This document shows, in pieces, positions 32,272 to 41,846 of a stretch of 64,000 bases of DNA. The stretch's first letter is position 1, and each line of letters starts with the position of its first letter. Below the pieces are notes generated by a model. The model was given only the letters and a program-made list of their open reading frames with translations. It had not been told where the DNA came from and did not search any database. The translations under genes were made by a program, and so were the position numbers. The DNA is from Alkalibacterium subtropicum (lineage in GTDB: Bacteria; Bacillota; Bacilli; Lactobacillales; Carnobacteriaceae_A), in the NCBI RefSeq assembly GCF_900112455.1, contig NZ_FOLT01000002.1:124001-188000 (forward strand). Reading direction: 5' to 3'.

Positions 32272-34935
32272 TCATTCCCTAACCTTGATTTTTTTTAACA
32301 CTTTATGCGTAATGAACTTTTCTATTTCCACGATGACGAACACACCTAAACCGACCAGCACGGGATATACCCAGTAATTCAGCTCGATCGGATAAAGTCC
32401 CAGCGCATTAGACAGAAACGGTACATAGGTCACGAGCAGCTGGAAGACGATCAGCAAGCCGGACACTAAAAAAGCGGCTTTGTTGTCGAAAAACTGATCG
32501 TTCAGACTGAAGTGTCGCTCGTTTCTGACATTGAATAAATGAAACAGCTGAGCAAATACCAGCGAATGGAGGGTGATGGTATTCAAGTGCTGACTGTCAT
32601 ACCCTGCCAGCAGCCCCTGATTGATCCACATAATGGCTCCACCTATAAGTACTGAGACAAAGATGATGCGAAAGACATAGTAAGGACTCAACAGACGTTC
32701 ATCCGGGTCTCGCGGCGGTTTGGACATCGTTCCTTTTTCAAGCGGTTCAAAAGCCAATGCCAGCGCGATCGTTACTGCTGTGATCATATTGACGTAAAGG
32801 ATCTGAACCGGCGTCAGCGGCATCTCTATGCCGAGCATCAGTGCCGCCATGACTAAAAGTGCTTCTGCACCGTTCGTCGGCAGGATGAAAAGGATGGTTT
32901 TCTTCAGGTTATCATAAACCCGGCGTCCTTCTCTCACTGCATTGACAATGGTGGAGAAGTCATCATCCGCCAAAACCATCTCCGAGGCTTCCTTGGCTAC
33001 CTCAGTACCTTTGATTCCCATAGCCACGCCGATATCTGCTCGTTTAAGGGCCGGCGCATCGTTTACACCATCCCCAGTCATCGCACTGACGTGTCCATTA
33101 TTCTGCAGCGCTCCAACTAACTGAAGCTTGTTCTGGGGGCTAGTCCGGGCAAAGACATCCACTTCTTCTACCAGTGACCGGATCTCTTCCTCGGACAACT
33201 CATCCAGCTCGCGTCCTTCTGTGACTTTATCCTGGTCTGTGATGCCTAGTTCTCTCGCGATCGCCAAAGCTGTCTCTTTATGATCTCCTGTTATCATTTT
33301 AACCTGAATGCCGGCTTCTTTACAGACTTTTATTGCTTCGATCACTTCTTCCCGTGGTGGATCGATGATCCCCGTCAGACCCAGGAGCGTGATGCCGGAC
33401 TGGACATCGTCGTGACCGATACGATCAGTCGCTTCTGAAACCTCTTTCAGCCCCACCGCCAGGACACGCTCACCTTTTTTCGAACGCTCGCTCATCTTCT
33501 CTTCCCAGTACGCGCGTTCTTCTGAACCGAGGCCTGCCATATCAAACAGTCTGTCAGGTGCTCCTTTGATGTAAATTTTTTTCAGATTGCTCTCTTCCAC
33601 TAAGCCTGCCATATATTTGTATTCTGAATCGAAAGGTATTTTTGACTGAATAGCAAGCGTTTCGATATCCACATTTGATTTTTCAGCCAGCGTGATCAGG
33701 CAGCCTTCCGTCGGATCACCACTGACTTCCCACTGGTCGCCTTTCTTATAGATATCTGCTTCGTTGACTGTTTTGGCGGCCGTCAGCAGTTCTTTCAAAT
33801 CATTTTCTTCTGCCACATCGACAGCTTTTTCCTTTTCATCTAATATCTTGCCTTCTGGCTCGTAACCCAGACCAGTCACGGTGTATGCTTTTTCTCTCGT
33901 TACAACAGACTGGACGGTCATTTCGTTTTTCGTTAAGGTCCCTGTCTTATCTGAGCAGATGACTGTTACCGCCCCTAGCGTTTCGACCGAAGGCAGTGTA
34001 CGCATGATCGCATGCTTATCTGCCATCGACTGCACACCAAGCGCCAGAATGATCGTCAGGATAGCCGGGAGACCTTCCGGGATCGAAGCCACGGTCAGAC
34101 TGATGACCGAAAGTAAAAGTTCTCCCCATTCATAATCATGGATCAGCAAACCCGCAATGAATAACAGTACGGCTAGAACAAGGATAACAACTGATATTGT
34201 CTTGCCGAATTTATCCGTCTGCTTGAGCAGCGGCGTCTTGATTTCTTCCACTTCATTCATGGAACGGTTGATCTGGCCAATTTCAGTGGACTCACCTGTT
34301 TCCACGACGATCCCTCTGGCTTTTCCAGATGATACCGTCGTTCCCGAAAACACCATATTCGTCCGGTCGCCAAGCGGGGTGTCTTCATCCAGTTTATCCG
34401 TCTGTTTCTCAACTGAGGTCGATTCCCCTGTCAGCGGTGATTCTTCAACTTTCAGCTTATGCTCTTCAAAAAGTCGGAGATCTGCCGGAACTTTATCCCC
34501 GGAATTCAAGATAACGATATCTCCGGGAACGATTTCTATAGAGTCCACTTCTGCTTTTTGTTCGCCTCGAAGAACCATCGCCTCCAGAGACAGCATATTT
34601 TTGATCCCTTCCAGTGCTTTTTCAGCCTTGCTTTCCTGCACGTAGCCAATGACCCCATTGACGACAGCAACCAGAAGGATAACTGCCGTGTCGATATATT
34701 GACCAAGGAAAAACGTCACAACAGCTGCAGCCAGTAAAATATAAATCAGGATATCATTGAACTGTTTCAAAAACTTGACCCATTCAGGTGTCTGTTCATC
34801 TTCAGGCAGTTTATTCAGGCCATATTCCTCTTTTCGCTTATCAACTGCTTCTGAATTCAATCCCGTCTGTTTGCTGGTTTCAAGTTCCCGCTCGACTTCT
34901 TCATGACTTAAAGTAAACCATTTTTTGTCAGCCAT
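32272..34935 (-). CDS. Cation-translocating P-type ATPase (Ca2+-type, P2A)
   Basis: 887-aa pump of the bacterial SERCA-like (LMCA1/YloB/PacL) group. The phosphorylated Asp is in [11 protein letters not shown] near residue 330. TGES (actuator), KGAPDRLF, and [22 protein letters not shown] (hinge) are all present. TM4 has [13 protein letters not shown], the PEGL calcium-site motif. Ten transmembrane helices are expected, with the N-terminal cation-ATPase domain at residues 1-70. It would export Ca2+ from the cytoplasm; Mg2+ or other ions are less likely. First gene of a two-gene operon with the amine oxidase. Confidence 0.93.
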   Translation of the reverse strand: MADKKWFTLSHEEVERELETSKQTGLNSEAVDKRKEEYGLNKLPEDEQTPEWVKFLKQFNDILIYILLAAAVVTFFLGQYIDTAVILLVAVVNGVIGYVQESKAEKALEGIKNMLSLEAMVLRGEQKAEVDSIEIVPGDIVILNSGDKVPADLRLFEEHKLKVEESPLTGESTSVEKQTDKLDEDTPLGDRTNMVFSGTTVSSGKARGIVVETGESTEIGQINRSMNEVEEIKTPLLKQTDKFGKTISVVILVLAVLLFIAGLLIHDYEWGELLLSVISLTVASIPEGLPAILTIILALGVQSMADKHAIMRTLPSVETLGAVTVICSDKTGTLTKNEMTVQSVVTREKAYTVTGLGYEPEGKILDEKEKAVDVAEENDLKELLTAAKTVNEADIYKKGDQWEVSGDPTEGCLITLAEKSNVDIETLAIQSKIPFDSEYKYMAGLVEESNLKKIYIKGAPDRLFDMAGLGSEERAYWEEKMSERSKKGERVLAVGLKEVSEATDRIGHDDVQSGITLLGLTGIIDPPREEVIEAIKVCKEAGIQVKMITGDHKETALAIARELGITDQDKVTEGRELDELSEEEIRSLVEEVDVFARTSPQNKLQLVGALQNNGHVSAMTGDGVNDAPALKRADIGVAMGIKGTEVAKEASEMVLADDDFSTIVNAVREGRRVYDNLKKTILFILPTNGAEALLVMAALMLGIEMPLTPVQILYVNMITAVTIALALAFEPLEKGTMSKPPRDPDERLLSPYYVFRIIFVSVLIGGAIMWINQGLLAGYDSQHLNTITLHSLVFAQLFHLFNVRNERHFSLNDQFFDNKAAFLVSGLLIVFQLLVTYVPFLSNALGLYPIELNYWVYPVLVGLGVFVIVEIEKFITHKVLKKIKVRE

Positions 34936-35398
34936 AAACTCCCCTTCTTTATGCTTAAAATAGAATATTTCTTTAGTCCTTGCCTGGTCCCTGCCGTGTT
35001 TATATTCCTGTTCGTAAGTTTTTAAGACACTCTACAAGCATATTGCTTATTTTAAAGTCTGTACTTATACATCTCTGTCTTCACCTCTAGAGCCCGGGCC
35101 TTGCTTGTTCTCAACCGGTCCCGCCGTTTAATAGAATCACTTCTATTATAGAACGACCATTGTCTCTCTACGGTTTTTTTCAGGACCTGCTTACTTATAG
35201 AATAACATAACGAAAACAGGGATATCTTGTCTGGACTCTCGTATAGATCCGTTCTGCTCTCTGCAGCAGTTGATATGTTTATAAAAAAAGTACAGTCCAA
35301 AGTGCAGGACTGTACTTCATTTATTAATTCTCGCGGTTTTTCTATACAGACAGAAAAAACCCACCTTTCATAAAGCTGTCTTTTCCTGTTAATTTGTG
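34936..35398. other. Gene-free interval
   Basis: 463 bp upstream of the P-type ATPase. An 82-codon frame exists on the minus strand but has no ribosome site and no family look. The only clear element is the hairpin at 35288-35317. No 51-bp periodicity was convincing here. Confidence 0.6.
35288..35317. terminator. Hairpin, probable terminator of the small unknown gene
   Basis: AAGTACAGTCC-N8-GGACTGTACTT, perfect 11-bp stem; T-run on the minus strand (CTTTTTTT). It lies 82 bp after the end of the 35399 gene. Confidence 0.7.
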
Positions 35399-35689
35399 TT
35401 AAACTTGTAACAAATCTATAATAACTTCAGGTTCAAATTCATACAGAACGTTTTCTTCCATATTTGTCATCTCTACTAATCGAATGGATTCGATCCCCCA
35501 CTGATCTATAGTCTCGCCACTAATTTTATTCTTTTTTAACGTTACTTCCATCGGACAGTCCAACTCACCCTCCGCATTCCTCACTAGATCATTCTCATCT
35601 ACTGTTAAAGTGATTTCTTTCTCCGTTCCAGTCATAACGATCATCAGTGTCTTTGACGGATGCAGCGTTATTTTCGATTCTTCTTTCAT
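35399..35689 (-). CDS. Small hypothetical protein, 96 aa
   Basis: Acidic 96-aa protein with alternating strand-like stretches (ITLHPSKTLMIVMTG, KEITLTVDENDLV, PMEVTLKKNKI, WGIESIRLVEMT). It looks like a small beta-rich cytoplasmic protein; I recognise no family. GGGGTGA precedes the ATG at 6-8 bp. A TATAAT for this strand lies at 35763-35768. Its promoter region is shared with the divergent Rgg-like gene and contains an inverted repeat, so it could be that regulator's target. Confidence 0.65.
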   Translation of the reverse strand: MKEESKITLHPSKTLMIVMTGTEKEITLTVDENDLVRNAEGELDCPMEVTLKKNKISGETIDQWGIESIRLVEMTNMEENVLYEFEPEVIIDLLQV

Positions 35690-35796
35690 TCAAGTCACCC
35701 CATCAGAATTACAAAAACCAACAACTCAACTCGTTAATCTATCTACGTGTTAAATTAGTGATATTATACCACATTTTTGGCACTATTTTAATATAT

Positions 35797-35844
35797 GTTC
35801 AAATTTTAACAAAGTTTGAACGCCATACATATAAACTGTATAAT
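35797..35844 (+). promoter_or_regulatory. Promoter of Rgg-like gene with inverted-repeat operator
   Basis: -35 TTGAAC (35816-35821), 17-bp spacer, -10 TATAAT (35839-35844). The -35 is the right arm of GTTCAAA-N11-TTTGAAC (35797-35821). The divergent small gene has a TATAAT at 35763-35768, so one operator could control both. Confidence 0.7.
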
Positions 35845-35997
35845 ATATACTACTGACAACTCGAAAAGCCCCATATATAAACTATTCCGCTTATTAAATT
35901 ATTCATTTCTAATTTAATACTCACTCATACTCTATTAAGGAGAATACTTATGGATAATATATATTACCATTTTGGACAGACACTGAAAACGATATGA

Positions 35998-36852
35998 ATG
36001 AACAAAGGCTATACCCAGGAAGACATCGCAGACAGCAAAATGTCGCGGTCCAACTATACTAAAGTGGAAAATGACGAAATCAACCCAAATATTGTAAAGT
36101 TCTTTGCTATCCTTGACCATATGGATATGTCAGTGGATGAATTCTCCTATATTCTTAATGATTATAGCCTGAACGACAAGGAACATATCCTTTACCTATT
36201 TAAAAATATGGCCCAGTCTCCACCTCCTTCCTATTTACAGAATCTTATCCAACTCTCTCATGATTTATTAAGTAAAAGGGATGATCATATGGTCTCGGAC
36301 GTACTCAATCTGTCTTTAGGCTACTACGCACTTTTACAAGATCATGATCTGGAAAGAGCAAAGGAACATGCCGGTAAAGTATGGAACCGACTGAAAAAAC
36401 TGGATAAATTTTATCTTGCAGAATATCATCTTTTGAATCGGATGCTCTATTTCTTTGAACTGGAAACAGCTGTTTCCATGACAAACAAGGCCTTGGACGA
36501 CCTCCAGTTATATCAGATGTTCAAAGAAGCAGACGATTTAAGACTCTCTTATTTGTCGAACATGGCCTCTATTTTAATAGATAACAAACAGCACAGCCGT
36601 GCCATGGTCTATGTGGAGCACCTGATCGAGGAAAGTAAGCAGGGGTATCACCTTATCGATCTGGCATCAGCTCTTGTTAGAAAAGGCATGATTTTAAGAG
36701 AAACCGGAGATACAGAAGCCAGTGAAATCACCTTCAGTTCAGCTGTTGAAATGTTTTCCTTTATGGAACTTGAAGACTACGTGACCCGAACGCTTCAAGA
36801 TCCTAAAACGGTTCACAACCCCTTCGGATACGTGGACTTGAAGCAGAATTAA
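35998..36852 (+). CDS. Rgg/PlcR-like transcriptional regulator, N-terminus interrupted by TGA
   Basis: 284-aa product if started at 35998. The real upstream start seems to be ATG at 35950 (AAGGAG 8 bp before): MDNIYYHFGQTLKTI, then TGA at 35995-35997, then MNKGYTQEDIADSKMSRSNYTKVEND in the same frame. Rgg proteins normally have Arg at the stop position, so a CGA-to-TGA change would explain it. The remainder is a truncated helix-turn-helix and a TPR-like helical C-terminal domain that binds peptide pheromones in the family. ATG follows TGA directly, so restart is possible but would lose helix 1. No SHP-like peptide gene was seen beside it. Confidence 0.75.
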   Translation: MNKGYTQEDIADSKMSRSNYTKVENDEINPNIVKFFAILDHMDMSVDEFSYILNDYSLNDKEHILYLFKNMAQSPPPSYLQNLIQLSHDLLSKRDDHMVSDVLNLSLGYYALLQDHDLERAKEHAGKVWNRLKKLDKFYLAEYHLLNRMLYFFELETAVSMTNKALDDLQLYQMFKEADDLRLSYLSNMASILIDNKQHSRAMVYVEHLIEESKQGYHLIDLASALVRKGMILRETGDTEASEITFSSAVEMFSFMELEDYVTRTLQDPKTVHNPFGYVDLKQN

Positions 36853-36885
36853 GGACCGCTATTTTATTTACAGTAAAAGAGACAG

Positions 36886-36907
36886 GACCAGGCAAAGTCG
36901 TCTGGTC
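36886..36907 (+). terminator. Weak terminator after Rgg-like gene
   Basis: GACCAG-N10-CTGGTC followed by TTTTTC. Confidence 0.55.
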
Positions 36908-37083
36908 TTTTTCGCATGCAGAAGAACGTCTTTTCTAAATCGCCTGAGCTTGTCAAGTCCCTCCTCAAACAGCCTTACAATAGCTATTAATTGAAGTTTC
37001 AGGCTTTGAATAGTAATCTTTATAGTAACAAGGCGCAAACAGCTTCAATGATTAACGGTATGTTTTGTGAAAGGAGAAGTGCT

Positions 37084-37881
37084 ATGGAATTAGGCTTACA
37101 AGATAAAGTTGCACTGGTCACAGGGGCAGCTTCAGGGATCGGTAAAGAGACGGCCCGAGTCCTTTTAGATGAAGGTGCAACGGTCGTGATGACTGATTTA
37201 GATGAGGAAGACTTGAAAGCAACAGCAGTGAAACTGACTGAAAATGACAGACTGCTGTATTTTCCGGCAGACATTAGAAGTCTCGAATCCCTTAAGCAGT
37301 TACATGAATACATCAAAAAGAGTCTCGGGACTATTGATATTTTAGTTCAAAATGCAGGCGTCACGGGGGCCCAGGGACTGTTCCATACACTCTCGGATGA
37401 CGACTGGGTCTATACCATCGAACAGAACCTGCACGGCCCTGTGCGTGTTGCCAGAGAATTCCTGCCCGATTTGAGAGAAGGTGGCTGGGGACGCCTCCTG
37501 TTCATTACTTCAGAAAATGCGGTGCAGCCCTACGACAACGAACTACCTTATGACAGCGCCAAAGCGGCGGTCTTATCATTCGCCAAAGGGCTGTCCCGCT
37601 CGTATGCCATGGAAGGCCTGCTCGTCAACACCGTATCACCGGCATTCATTGAAACGCCGATGACAGACAGGATGATGCAGAAGCGGTCGGAAGAGAAAAA
37701 TGTTTCCTTTGACGAAGCGGTAGACTCCTTCCTTGAAGAAGAACGTCCTCATATTGAATTGAAGCGCCGCGGTCAGACCGAAGAAGTGGCTGCCGTCATT
37801 GCCTTTTTATGTTCAGAAAAAGCCTCATTCGTCAATGGAGCCAACTACCGGGTAGACGGCGGATCCGTTGCGACCATATAA
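37084..37881 (+). CDS. Short-chain dehydrogenase/reductase
   Basis: 265-aa classical SDR. The cofactor site is VALVTGAASGIGKETA with Asp in MTDLDEEDL, favouring NAD(H). NAG is in LVQNAGVTG, the catalytic Ser in LLFITSENA, and the Tyr and Lys in YDSAKAAVLSF. Start at 37084 follows AAAGGAGAAG; a longer frame begins 93 bp upstream without a site. It is the first of three genes (SDR, flavin reductase, stress protein) on one strand with 30-40-bp gaps. Substrate unknown. Confidence 0.92.
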   Translation: MELGLQDKVALVTGAASGIGKETARVLLDEGATVVMTDLDEEDLKATAVKLTENDRLLYFPADIRSLESLKQLHEYIKKSLGTIDILVQNAGVTGAQGLFHTLSDDDWVYTIEQNLHGPVRVAREFLPDLREGGWGRLLFITSENAVQPYDNELPYDSAKAAVLSFAKGLSRSYAMEGLLVNTVSPAFIETPMTDRMMQKRSEEKNVSFDEAVDSFLEEERPHIELKRRGQTEEVAAVIAFLCSEKASFVNGANYRVDGGSVATI

Positions 37882-37917
37882 GGCACGCACTTATTTTTGT
37901 AAAGGGGAGATCAGTTA

Positions 37918-39126
37918 ATGAAGGATTCGACAGAAACTAACTATGACTACTTATTTATCGGTGGCGGGATCGCTGCCGGGTACGCTGCAGAAGGCATTCG
38001 GGAAATCGATAAAAAAGGTTCCATCGGCATCCTGTCTTCTGACCAGGACGGACCTTACACACGTCCGGCTTTGTCGAAAAAAATCTGGACAGATGATGCG
38101 TTCACTACTGAAGATGTGCCCTTCGACACAGCAGAAGAAACAGGGGCAGACGTCATCCTTGATACGGTGGTGACAAAAATCGACCGGGAAAACAAGACAG
38201 TCACCACGGAAGACGGTAAATCTTATACCTATGGCAAGCTTCTATTGGTTACCGGCGGCGAACCCCAGACACTTGAAGGTCCGGAAGATGATCACGTCAT
38301 TGCTTTCCGCTCGTTTGAAGACTACCGCAAATTAAGAGACGTCTCCGGAAACAATCAGCATGTCATTGTTGTGGGGGGCAGTTATATCGGTACGGAACTG
38401 GCCGCCAACTTGAAACTGAACAATACTCAGGTGACTCTAGTCTATCCGCAGCAGGTACTGGGTGACACGCGTTTCCCGCTTGAGCTGGCAAAAGAGTACG
38501 AAGACAGTTACCGAGGAGCCGGCGTTACTTTAATGCATGACAGTCGGGCCGATTCCTACAGTAAAAAGGACGGTAAACTGGTCCTTGAATTGAATAACGG
38601 AGAAACAGTTGAAGGCGACGCGCTGGTGCTGGGTTTAGGCGTCAAACCGCGACTGGCTCTGGCAGAAAAAGCCGGTCTGGATGTTGAAGACGGGGTCATC
38701 GTTGACGAATACTTCCAGACGTCTGATCCTGACATCTATGCAGCGGGTGACATTTCTGCTTATCCGGATCCGATTTTAGGTCGACACCGTATCGAACACG
38801 TCGATCATGCCCGTAAATCAGGGACGGCCGTCGGAAAAAGCATGGCTGGCGCAGGCGAACCGTATGACTATACCCCTTACTTCTATTCAAAAGTCTTTGA
38901 TATTTCATGGAAAGCCATCGGCACGCTCGATCCCGATCTGCATATCTTTATCGATCATGTCGATGAAGGCAAAGTCGCTTATTATCTTAAAGAAGGAAAA
39001 CCGGTCGGTATCCTGACTTGGAACGTGGACGCCGATCTGGACAAAGTCAGAGAGGTGCTAAAGAATCCACCTGAGACAGCTGAAGATTTACGCGGACTCA
39101 TCCGCGATAAAGAAAACGACGCTTAA
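37918..39126 (+). CDS. NAD(P)/FAD-dependent oxidoreductase (ferredoxin/rubredoxin reductase type)
   Basis: 402-aa two-dinucleotide-binding flavoprotein. The FAD site is YLFIGGGIAAGYAAEGIRE, GPYTRPALSK follows, and the NAD site is VIVVGGSYIGTELAANL. The FAD closure is SDPDIYAAGDISAYPDPILGRHRIEHVDHARKSG. The C-terminal domain ends near DLRGLIRDKEN. No redox-active CxxC is visible, so it is a monooxygenase-reductase or AIF-like type rather than thioredoxin reductase. Partner electron carrier is not encoded here. Probably in one operon with the SDR before it and the stress protein after it. Confidence 0.9.
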   Translation: MKDSTETNYDYLFIGGGIAAGYAAEGIREIDKKGSIGILSSDQDGPYTRPALSKKIWTDDAFTTEDVPFDTAEETGADVILDTVVTKIDRENKTVTTEDGKSYTYGKLLLVTGGEPQTLEGPEDDHVIAFRSFEDYRKLRDVSGNNQHVIVVGGSYIGTELAANLKLNNTQVTLVYPQQVLGDTRFPLELAKEYEDSYRGAGVTLMHDSRADSYSKKDGKLVLELNNGETVEGDALVLGLGVKPRLALAEKAGLDVEDGVIVDEYFQTSDPDIYAAGDISAYPDPILGRHRIEHVDHARKSGTAVGKSMAGAGEPYDYTPYFYSKVFDISWKAIGTLDPDLHIFIDHVDEGKVAYYLKEGKPVGILTWNVDADLDKVREVLKNPPETAEDLRGLIRDKENDA

Positions 39127-39155
39127 ACCAGACAATAGACGAGGAGGATAAACTT

Positions 39156-39653
39156 GTGAATACCCACGTAGAAGGCAGTTATGCCAAAGTAGAAGATGCA
39201 TTACGCGCCGTGGATACACTGATCATGCGCGGTTATGAAGCGGAATCACTTACACTGATCAGCAGCAAGGCGCATCAGGAAACTCAGCTTGAAGCCGTCG
39301 ATATCACAGTCAAACAGGTCTCGGATTTGACTGAGCAGGATAAGAAAGAGTTAGGCAAGCATCTGGAAGATCTGGAAGACGGACGTTTTGTCATTCAAGT
39401 GACGGAAGACAAAGGCGAATCGAAAGAACAGTCGCCCGACATCAATCCTTTACAGGCAGACCGTGCTTATGATGGTTCTGGTCTGACTTCAGAAGAAGGC
39501 TCCTACACGGATGATGCCGAATTACTGGAAGATGTCAGAAACAGCAACACAGATCCTTCCAATAACCGCTCCAACAAGGCGATCGGCTATTCTGATGATA
39601 TGAAAATGCCCGATGATACTCCCTTAGATAACGGACCTAACCGCTCACTATAA
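39156..39653 (+). CDS. General stress protein 17M-like (YflT domain)
   Basis: 165-aa soluble protein. The first 85 residues are a YflT/GSP17M domain: VEGSYAKVEDALRAVDTLIMRGYEAESLTLIS, with a later LEDGRFVIQV strand. The acidic C-terminus (SPDINPLQADRAYDGS, DDTPLDNGPNRSL) is low-complexity. Such proteins are induced by general stress in Bacilli; molecular function unknown. Start is GTG at 39156 with GAGGAGG 8 bp upstream. It closes the operon with the SDR and flavin reductase, suggesting a stress-related redox role. Confidence 0.82.
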   Translation: MNTHVEGSYAKVEDALRAVDTLIMRGYEAESLTLISSKAHQETQLEAVDITVKQVSDLTEQDKKELGKHLEDLEDGRFVIQVTEDKGESKEQSPDINPLQADRAYDGSGLTSEEGSYTDDAELLEDVRNSNTDPSNNRSNKAIGYSDDMKMPDDTPLDNGPNRSL

Positions 39654-39673
39654 TTTAATATTTTCAAGTTGAA

Positions 39674-39697
39674 GAAAGAAGCCGGATGGCTTCTTTC
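39674..39697 (+). terminator. Terminator of the SDR/reductase/stress operon
   Basis: GAAAGAAGCC-GGAT-GGCTTCTTTC plus T-run, perfect 10-bp stem. Confidence 0.88.
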
Positions 39698-39725
39698 TTT
39701 TTCATTATGGGACAGATTTTGATGG

Positions 39726-39830
39726 CGTGCCCTTCGGCTCGGATTTCTCATCACGAAGGGCACGCGCCACCTCTTTGCGTGACCTTCAGCCCGATTTTCT
39801 ACACGCAAGAGGCACACCTTGCTTTCATAA
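39726..39830. repeat. Two hairpin-forming repeats 51-52 bp apart
   Basis: GCGTGCCCTTCG...CGAAGGGCACGC (arms 12 bp) is followed by CCTCTTTGCGTG...CACGCAAGAGG. The shared loop-side strings TTCGGCTCGGATTT and TTCAGCCCGATTTT start at 39733 and 39785 (52 apart), and the right arms at 39756 and 39807 (51 apart). It sits between convergent genes, each of which already has its own terminator. Confidence 0.75.
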
Positions 39831-39834
39831 CGAA

Positions 39835-39860
39835 AAAAGGATGGGGTCTCCCATCCTTTT
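39835..39860 (-). terminator. Terminator of NmrA-like gene
   Basis: AAAAGGATGGG-GTCT-CCCATCCTTTT, perfect 11-bp stem with T-run on both strands. Confidence 0.88.
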
Positions 39861-39889
39861 ACCGATCGATCAGCTTTTTTACTCACAAA

Positions 39890-40750
39890 TCAACCCTTTG
39901 GATAGTGACGATTCAAATAACTGACCAGGGATTCTGCTTTTCTCCCCGTTATGGTCCGGAAGTCATCCGTGACGATGTCCAAAAGACCCTGATTAGCTGC
40001 TTCATACATAGAGGCCAGCAACACACCAAACCCTTCCGGCTCATCATAGGTTTCTGCAAATTCTTCAAGAGACATGGGATCGAAAGCTATTTTCTCTGTC
40101 AAAACCTCGCTGAGCGTGTCGGCAAGTTCTCTCATCGTGTACGAACGATCCTGAGTCAGCGTGTATATCCGGTTCTGAAGTGTTTCATCTCTGGCCACTT
40201 CCACGATCGCCTTGGCGCTGTCTTCCCGTGAAATGTAACTGACTTTTTCATGCGGAACAGGATAGACCACTTTTCCCCGTTCAATCAGTTCAGGCAGATA
40301 ACCGACTAGCGGATCTGCATACATCGCATTCTTAATAATCGTATAAGAAAGCGACGAACTGGCCAGTCGTCTGCTGGCATACCCGTAAAAAGGACTCATC
40401 TGAAACGGATTGTTCTCCTGATCCGCATAGAAACTGATAAAAATAAGCTGCTTCACCTGCGCTTCCTCTGCAGCCGTGACGACGTTCTCGATTTCCGGCA
40501 GCCGCTCAAAACTTGGATGAACGATGCTCGGGATATAAATCAGGACATCGGTACCCTGCCAGGCCGAAACCAGTTCCGATTTTTTCCGGTAATCTGCTTT
40601 CTTCACTTCCACCCCCTGTTCTTTAAAGTCTTCGGCTTTATCGACATTGCGGACAGAGACCCGCAAATCTTCAGCAGATAAGTTGTTCAAAGCAACTGTC
40701 ATGACTTCTTTACCCAAACGTCCTGTGGCTCCTGTTATCGTGTAACGCAT
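39890..40750 (-). CDS. NmrA-like NAD(P)-binding protein / quinone oxidoreductase 2 type
   Basis: 286-aa atypical SDR of the NmrA/QorB (YtfG) group. The N-terminus MRYTITGATGRLGKEV is the GxxGxxG nucleotide site. RKSELVSAWQGTDVLIYIPS and QLIFISFYADQENNPF are typical of this group, and there is no YxxxK active-site pair. Family members are NADPH-dependent quinone reductases or redox sensors. AAGGGG precedes the ATG at 8 bp. Single gene, convergent with the stress operon. Confidence 0.88.
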   Translation of the reverse strand: MRYTITGATGRLGKEVMTVALNNLSAEDLRVSVRNVDKAEDFKEQGVEVKKADYRKKSELVSAWQGTDVLIYIPSIVHPSFERLPEIENVVTAAEEAQVKQLIFISFYADQENNPFQMSPFYGYASRRLASSSLSYTIIKNAMYADPLVGYLPELIERGKVVYPVPHEKVSYISREDSAKAIVEVARDETLQNRIYTLTQDRSYTMRELADTLSEVLTEKIAFDPMSLEEFAETYDEPEGFGVLLASMYEAANQGLLDIVTDDFRTITGRKAESLVSYLNRHYPKG

Positions 40751-41003
40751 AATCGGCCCCTTTCACCATGATCCCTTGTACTGCAACTCTTTGTTACTTT
40801 ATAGTATAAGACAATCCATAAAGAATAGACAGAATAACGGGCACCCCCTTCTCTGCCTTCACTTTATAAGGATCCACAAGACCGAAACTGTTCTGAGTCA
40901 GCCTTTCAGGTTAAAAAGCATTTGAATTTAGTGGGACAGATAGATAGAATAGGTATAATGGAAAAAAGTTTTCATGACAAAGCGAATGAGGATGATAGGA
41001 TTC

Positions 41004-41720
41004 ATGAGATATAAAAAAATAATTTTTGACTTGGACAACACGATTCTCGATTTTAGTGATACAGAAGAAAAGTCTTTGAAGCGAGTCATAGAGACCTATG
41101 ACCTTCCTTATACGAAGGAAACAGTTCAGACATACAAAGACATCAATCATGAATTGTGGCGGAAGCTCGAGCAGGGGATCATTACCCGGGAAGAGCTCTT
41201 TTCCAGCCGTTTCGCCTTGTTCCTTGAAACATTTGGTATTCAGGTGGACGGAAAAAAAGTGGACACCTTTTTCAGCGAACACCTCGGCGAAGGCTACGAG
41301 ATGATGGAACATGCCCATGAGCTGATGACCGTCCTTAAGCACAATGGCTATAAGCTCTATGCCGGCTCGAATGGTGTCGCAAAAATCCAGTGGCAGCGAA
41401 TGAAAGGCGCCGGGATTCAGCACTTTTTTGAAGAGGTCTTCATTTCTGAAGATATCGGTGTCGAAAAACCGGATCCACACTTTTTTACTCACATCTTTGA
41501 GACACTGAATGACCACAATAAAGATGAGTTCCTGATGGTGGGAGACAGTCTTACTTCGGATATCAAAGGCGCTAACAATGCCGGGATAGACAGTGTCTGG
41601 TACAACTATGCTGAATTGTCGGCCAATACTGAACTCGCCCAAAGCACGTATACGATCACTAGCCTGCTTGAATTACTCCACCTGTTCAACTTGAAACAGC
41701 GAGTCACGCGTTCCGTTTAA
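41004..41720 (+). CDS. HAD hydrolase, YjjG-type nucleotidase
   Basis: 238-aa HAD phosphatase. Motif I is IIFDLDNTILDF (nucleophile and acid/base Asp), motif II Ser in LYAGSNGVAK, motif III Lys in GVEKPDPHFF and motif IV GDSLTSDIKGANNAG. The YjjG group dephosphorylates pyrimidine nucleotides, including modified ones. The ATG at 41004 (MRYKKIIFDL) is the conserved start; earlier in-frame ATG codons have no better ribosome site. A TATAAT lies at 40954-40959. Monocistronic. Confidence 0.9.
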   Translation: MRYKKIIFDLDNTILDFSDTEEKSLKRVIETYDLPYTKETVQTYKDINHELWRKLEQGIITREELFSSRFALFLETFGIQVDGKKVDTFFSEHLGEGYEMMEHAHELMTVLKHNGYKLYAGSNGVAKIQWQRMKGAGIQHFFEEVFISEDIGVEKPDPHFFTHIFETLNDHNKDEFLMVGDSLTSDIKGANNAGIDSVWYNYAELSANTELAQSTYTITSLLELLHLFNLKQRVTRSV

Positions 41721-41788
41721 TCTTTTCCGTTCGAATCAAAAGAGAGCGAAAATCACGGATGAAAACACTGCTCAATACGTTTGACTAA

Positions 41789-41836
41789 AAAAGGAACGAC
41801 CGGCTTCCTGAATCAGGGAAGAAAGTCGTTCCTTTT
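41789..41836. terminator. Bidirectional terminator
   Basis: AAAAGGAACGAC/GTCGTTCCTTTT, 12-bp stem, with an inner CTTCC/GGAAG helix; between the HAD gene and the convergent reductase gene. Confidence 0.88.
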
Positions 41837-41846
41837 GTATCGATTT

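Noticed and set aside
35052-35300. 82-codon frame upstream of the Ca2+-type ATPase
   Set aside because: No ribosome binding site, no family pattern, and it runs into a terminator hairpin.
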